Assembly: GCA_050943135.1 (NCBI GenBank)
Contig: JBMNOP010000024.1
Location: 1-24,727, forward strand
Reading direction: 5' to 3'
DNA: 24,727 bases
DNA from: RUG695 sp050943135
Lineage (GTDB): Bacteria; Planctomycetota; Planctomycetia; Pirellulales; Thermoguttaceae
Shown piece by piece: positions 24,660 through 24,727 of the stretch. Both the position numbers and the translations under genes were made by a program. Below the pieces are notes generated by a model that ran no database searches, was not told the DNA's origin, and was given only the letters and a program-made list of their open reading frames with translations. The first letter of the stretch is position 1. Each line of letters starts with the position of its first letter.

Positions 24660-24727
24660 AAACCGGCAATACCTACTTTCGCAGTGGTTCTACTATCATC
24701 GGCTCCGAGAGCTTAACTACTGTATTC
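24660..24727 (-). rRNA. rrf: 5S ribosomal RNA, partial (3' part)
   Basis: The minus strand carries the familiar 3' half of bacterial 5S rRNA. Read on the plus strand, the elements CCTACTTTCGCA, ACTATCATCGGCTC and GAGAGCTTAACT correspond to loop E, helix IV and the central region. About 68 of roughly 110-120 bases are inside the window; the 5' part is cut by the right edge. The exact 3' end is uncertain by a few bases. Confidence 0.9.

Noticed and set aside
1..24727. CRISPR array, restriction, toxin-antitoxin or phage genes
   Set aside because: I looked for regularly spaced repeats, transposase or integrase motifs and small toxin-antitoxin gene pairs on both strands and found none that could be supported.

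Overview
The window looks like chromosomal DNA of an anaerobic member of the Planctomycetota (inference; no marker gene was searched). The pointers are a Ser/Thr kinase with a very large extracytoplasmic part, a secreted parallel beta-helix protein, a CdsA with a relaxed signature, a proline-rich membrane protein beside an ECF sigma factor, sparse packing with long intergenic gaps, and a multisubunit [FeFe]-hydrogenase, which implies a fermentative, oxygen-poor life. Base composition looks balanced.

Layout. 1-2557 (minus): a tetratricopeptide-type protein carrying a His/Cys-rich insert, and a beta-hydroxyacid dehydrogenase. 2810-4804 (plus): an unrecognised 220-residue protein and an MFS transporter with its own promoter. 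4859-5392 (minus): the remains of a group IIC intron without a reverse transcriptase, lying directly behind the terminator of the next operon. 5496-10286 (minus): hydC-hydB-hydA, an NAD-linked, probably electron-bifurcating [FeFe]-hydrogenase, followed by a stand-alone receiver-domain protein and a strong terminator. 10287-11669: about 1.4 kb in which I find no convincing gene, ending in a tRNA-Ser(GCU) with promoter and terminator. 11994-12890 (plus): cdsA, whose 3' end overlaps by 60 bp the convergent gene for a proline-rich membrane protein (12831-14360, minus); upstream of that gene lies an ECF sigma factor. 15831-17453 (plus): serA, with a clear sigma70-type promoter and a terminator. 17745-19778 (plus): an exported beta-helix protein, again with its own promoter and terminator. 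19885-23473 (minus): a YhcH/YjgK-family protein followed after about 20 bp by a 991-residue transmembrane Ser/Thr kinase. 23952-24026 (minus): tRNA-Val(UAC) with a consensus promoter. 24182-24592 (plus): a small membrane protein. The right edge cuts a 5S rRNA (minus), followed by the likely terminator of the rRNA operon.

How the genes work together. HydA carries the H-cluster, HydB the FMN/NADH site and ferredoxin-like clusters, and HydC the thioredoxin-like [2Fe-2S] cluster; together they would couple NADH and reduced ferredoxin to H2. The receiver protein in the same operon suggests phospho-signalling tied to hydrogen metabolism, though no partner kinase is next to it. The HydEFG maturases are not in the window. 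The other genes are housekeeping (cdsA, serA, tRNAs, rRNA) or surface and signalling functions (kinase, sigma factor, beta-helix protein). I do not see a CRISPR array, a restriction or defence island, a prophage or an intact transposase. The most unusual items are the decayed IIC intron, the hydrogenase-linked receiver, the His/Cys insert and the large unassigned sensor domain of the kinase.
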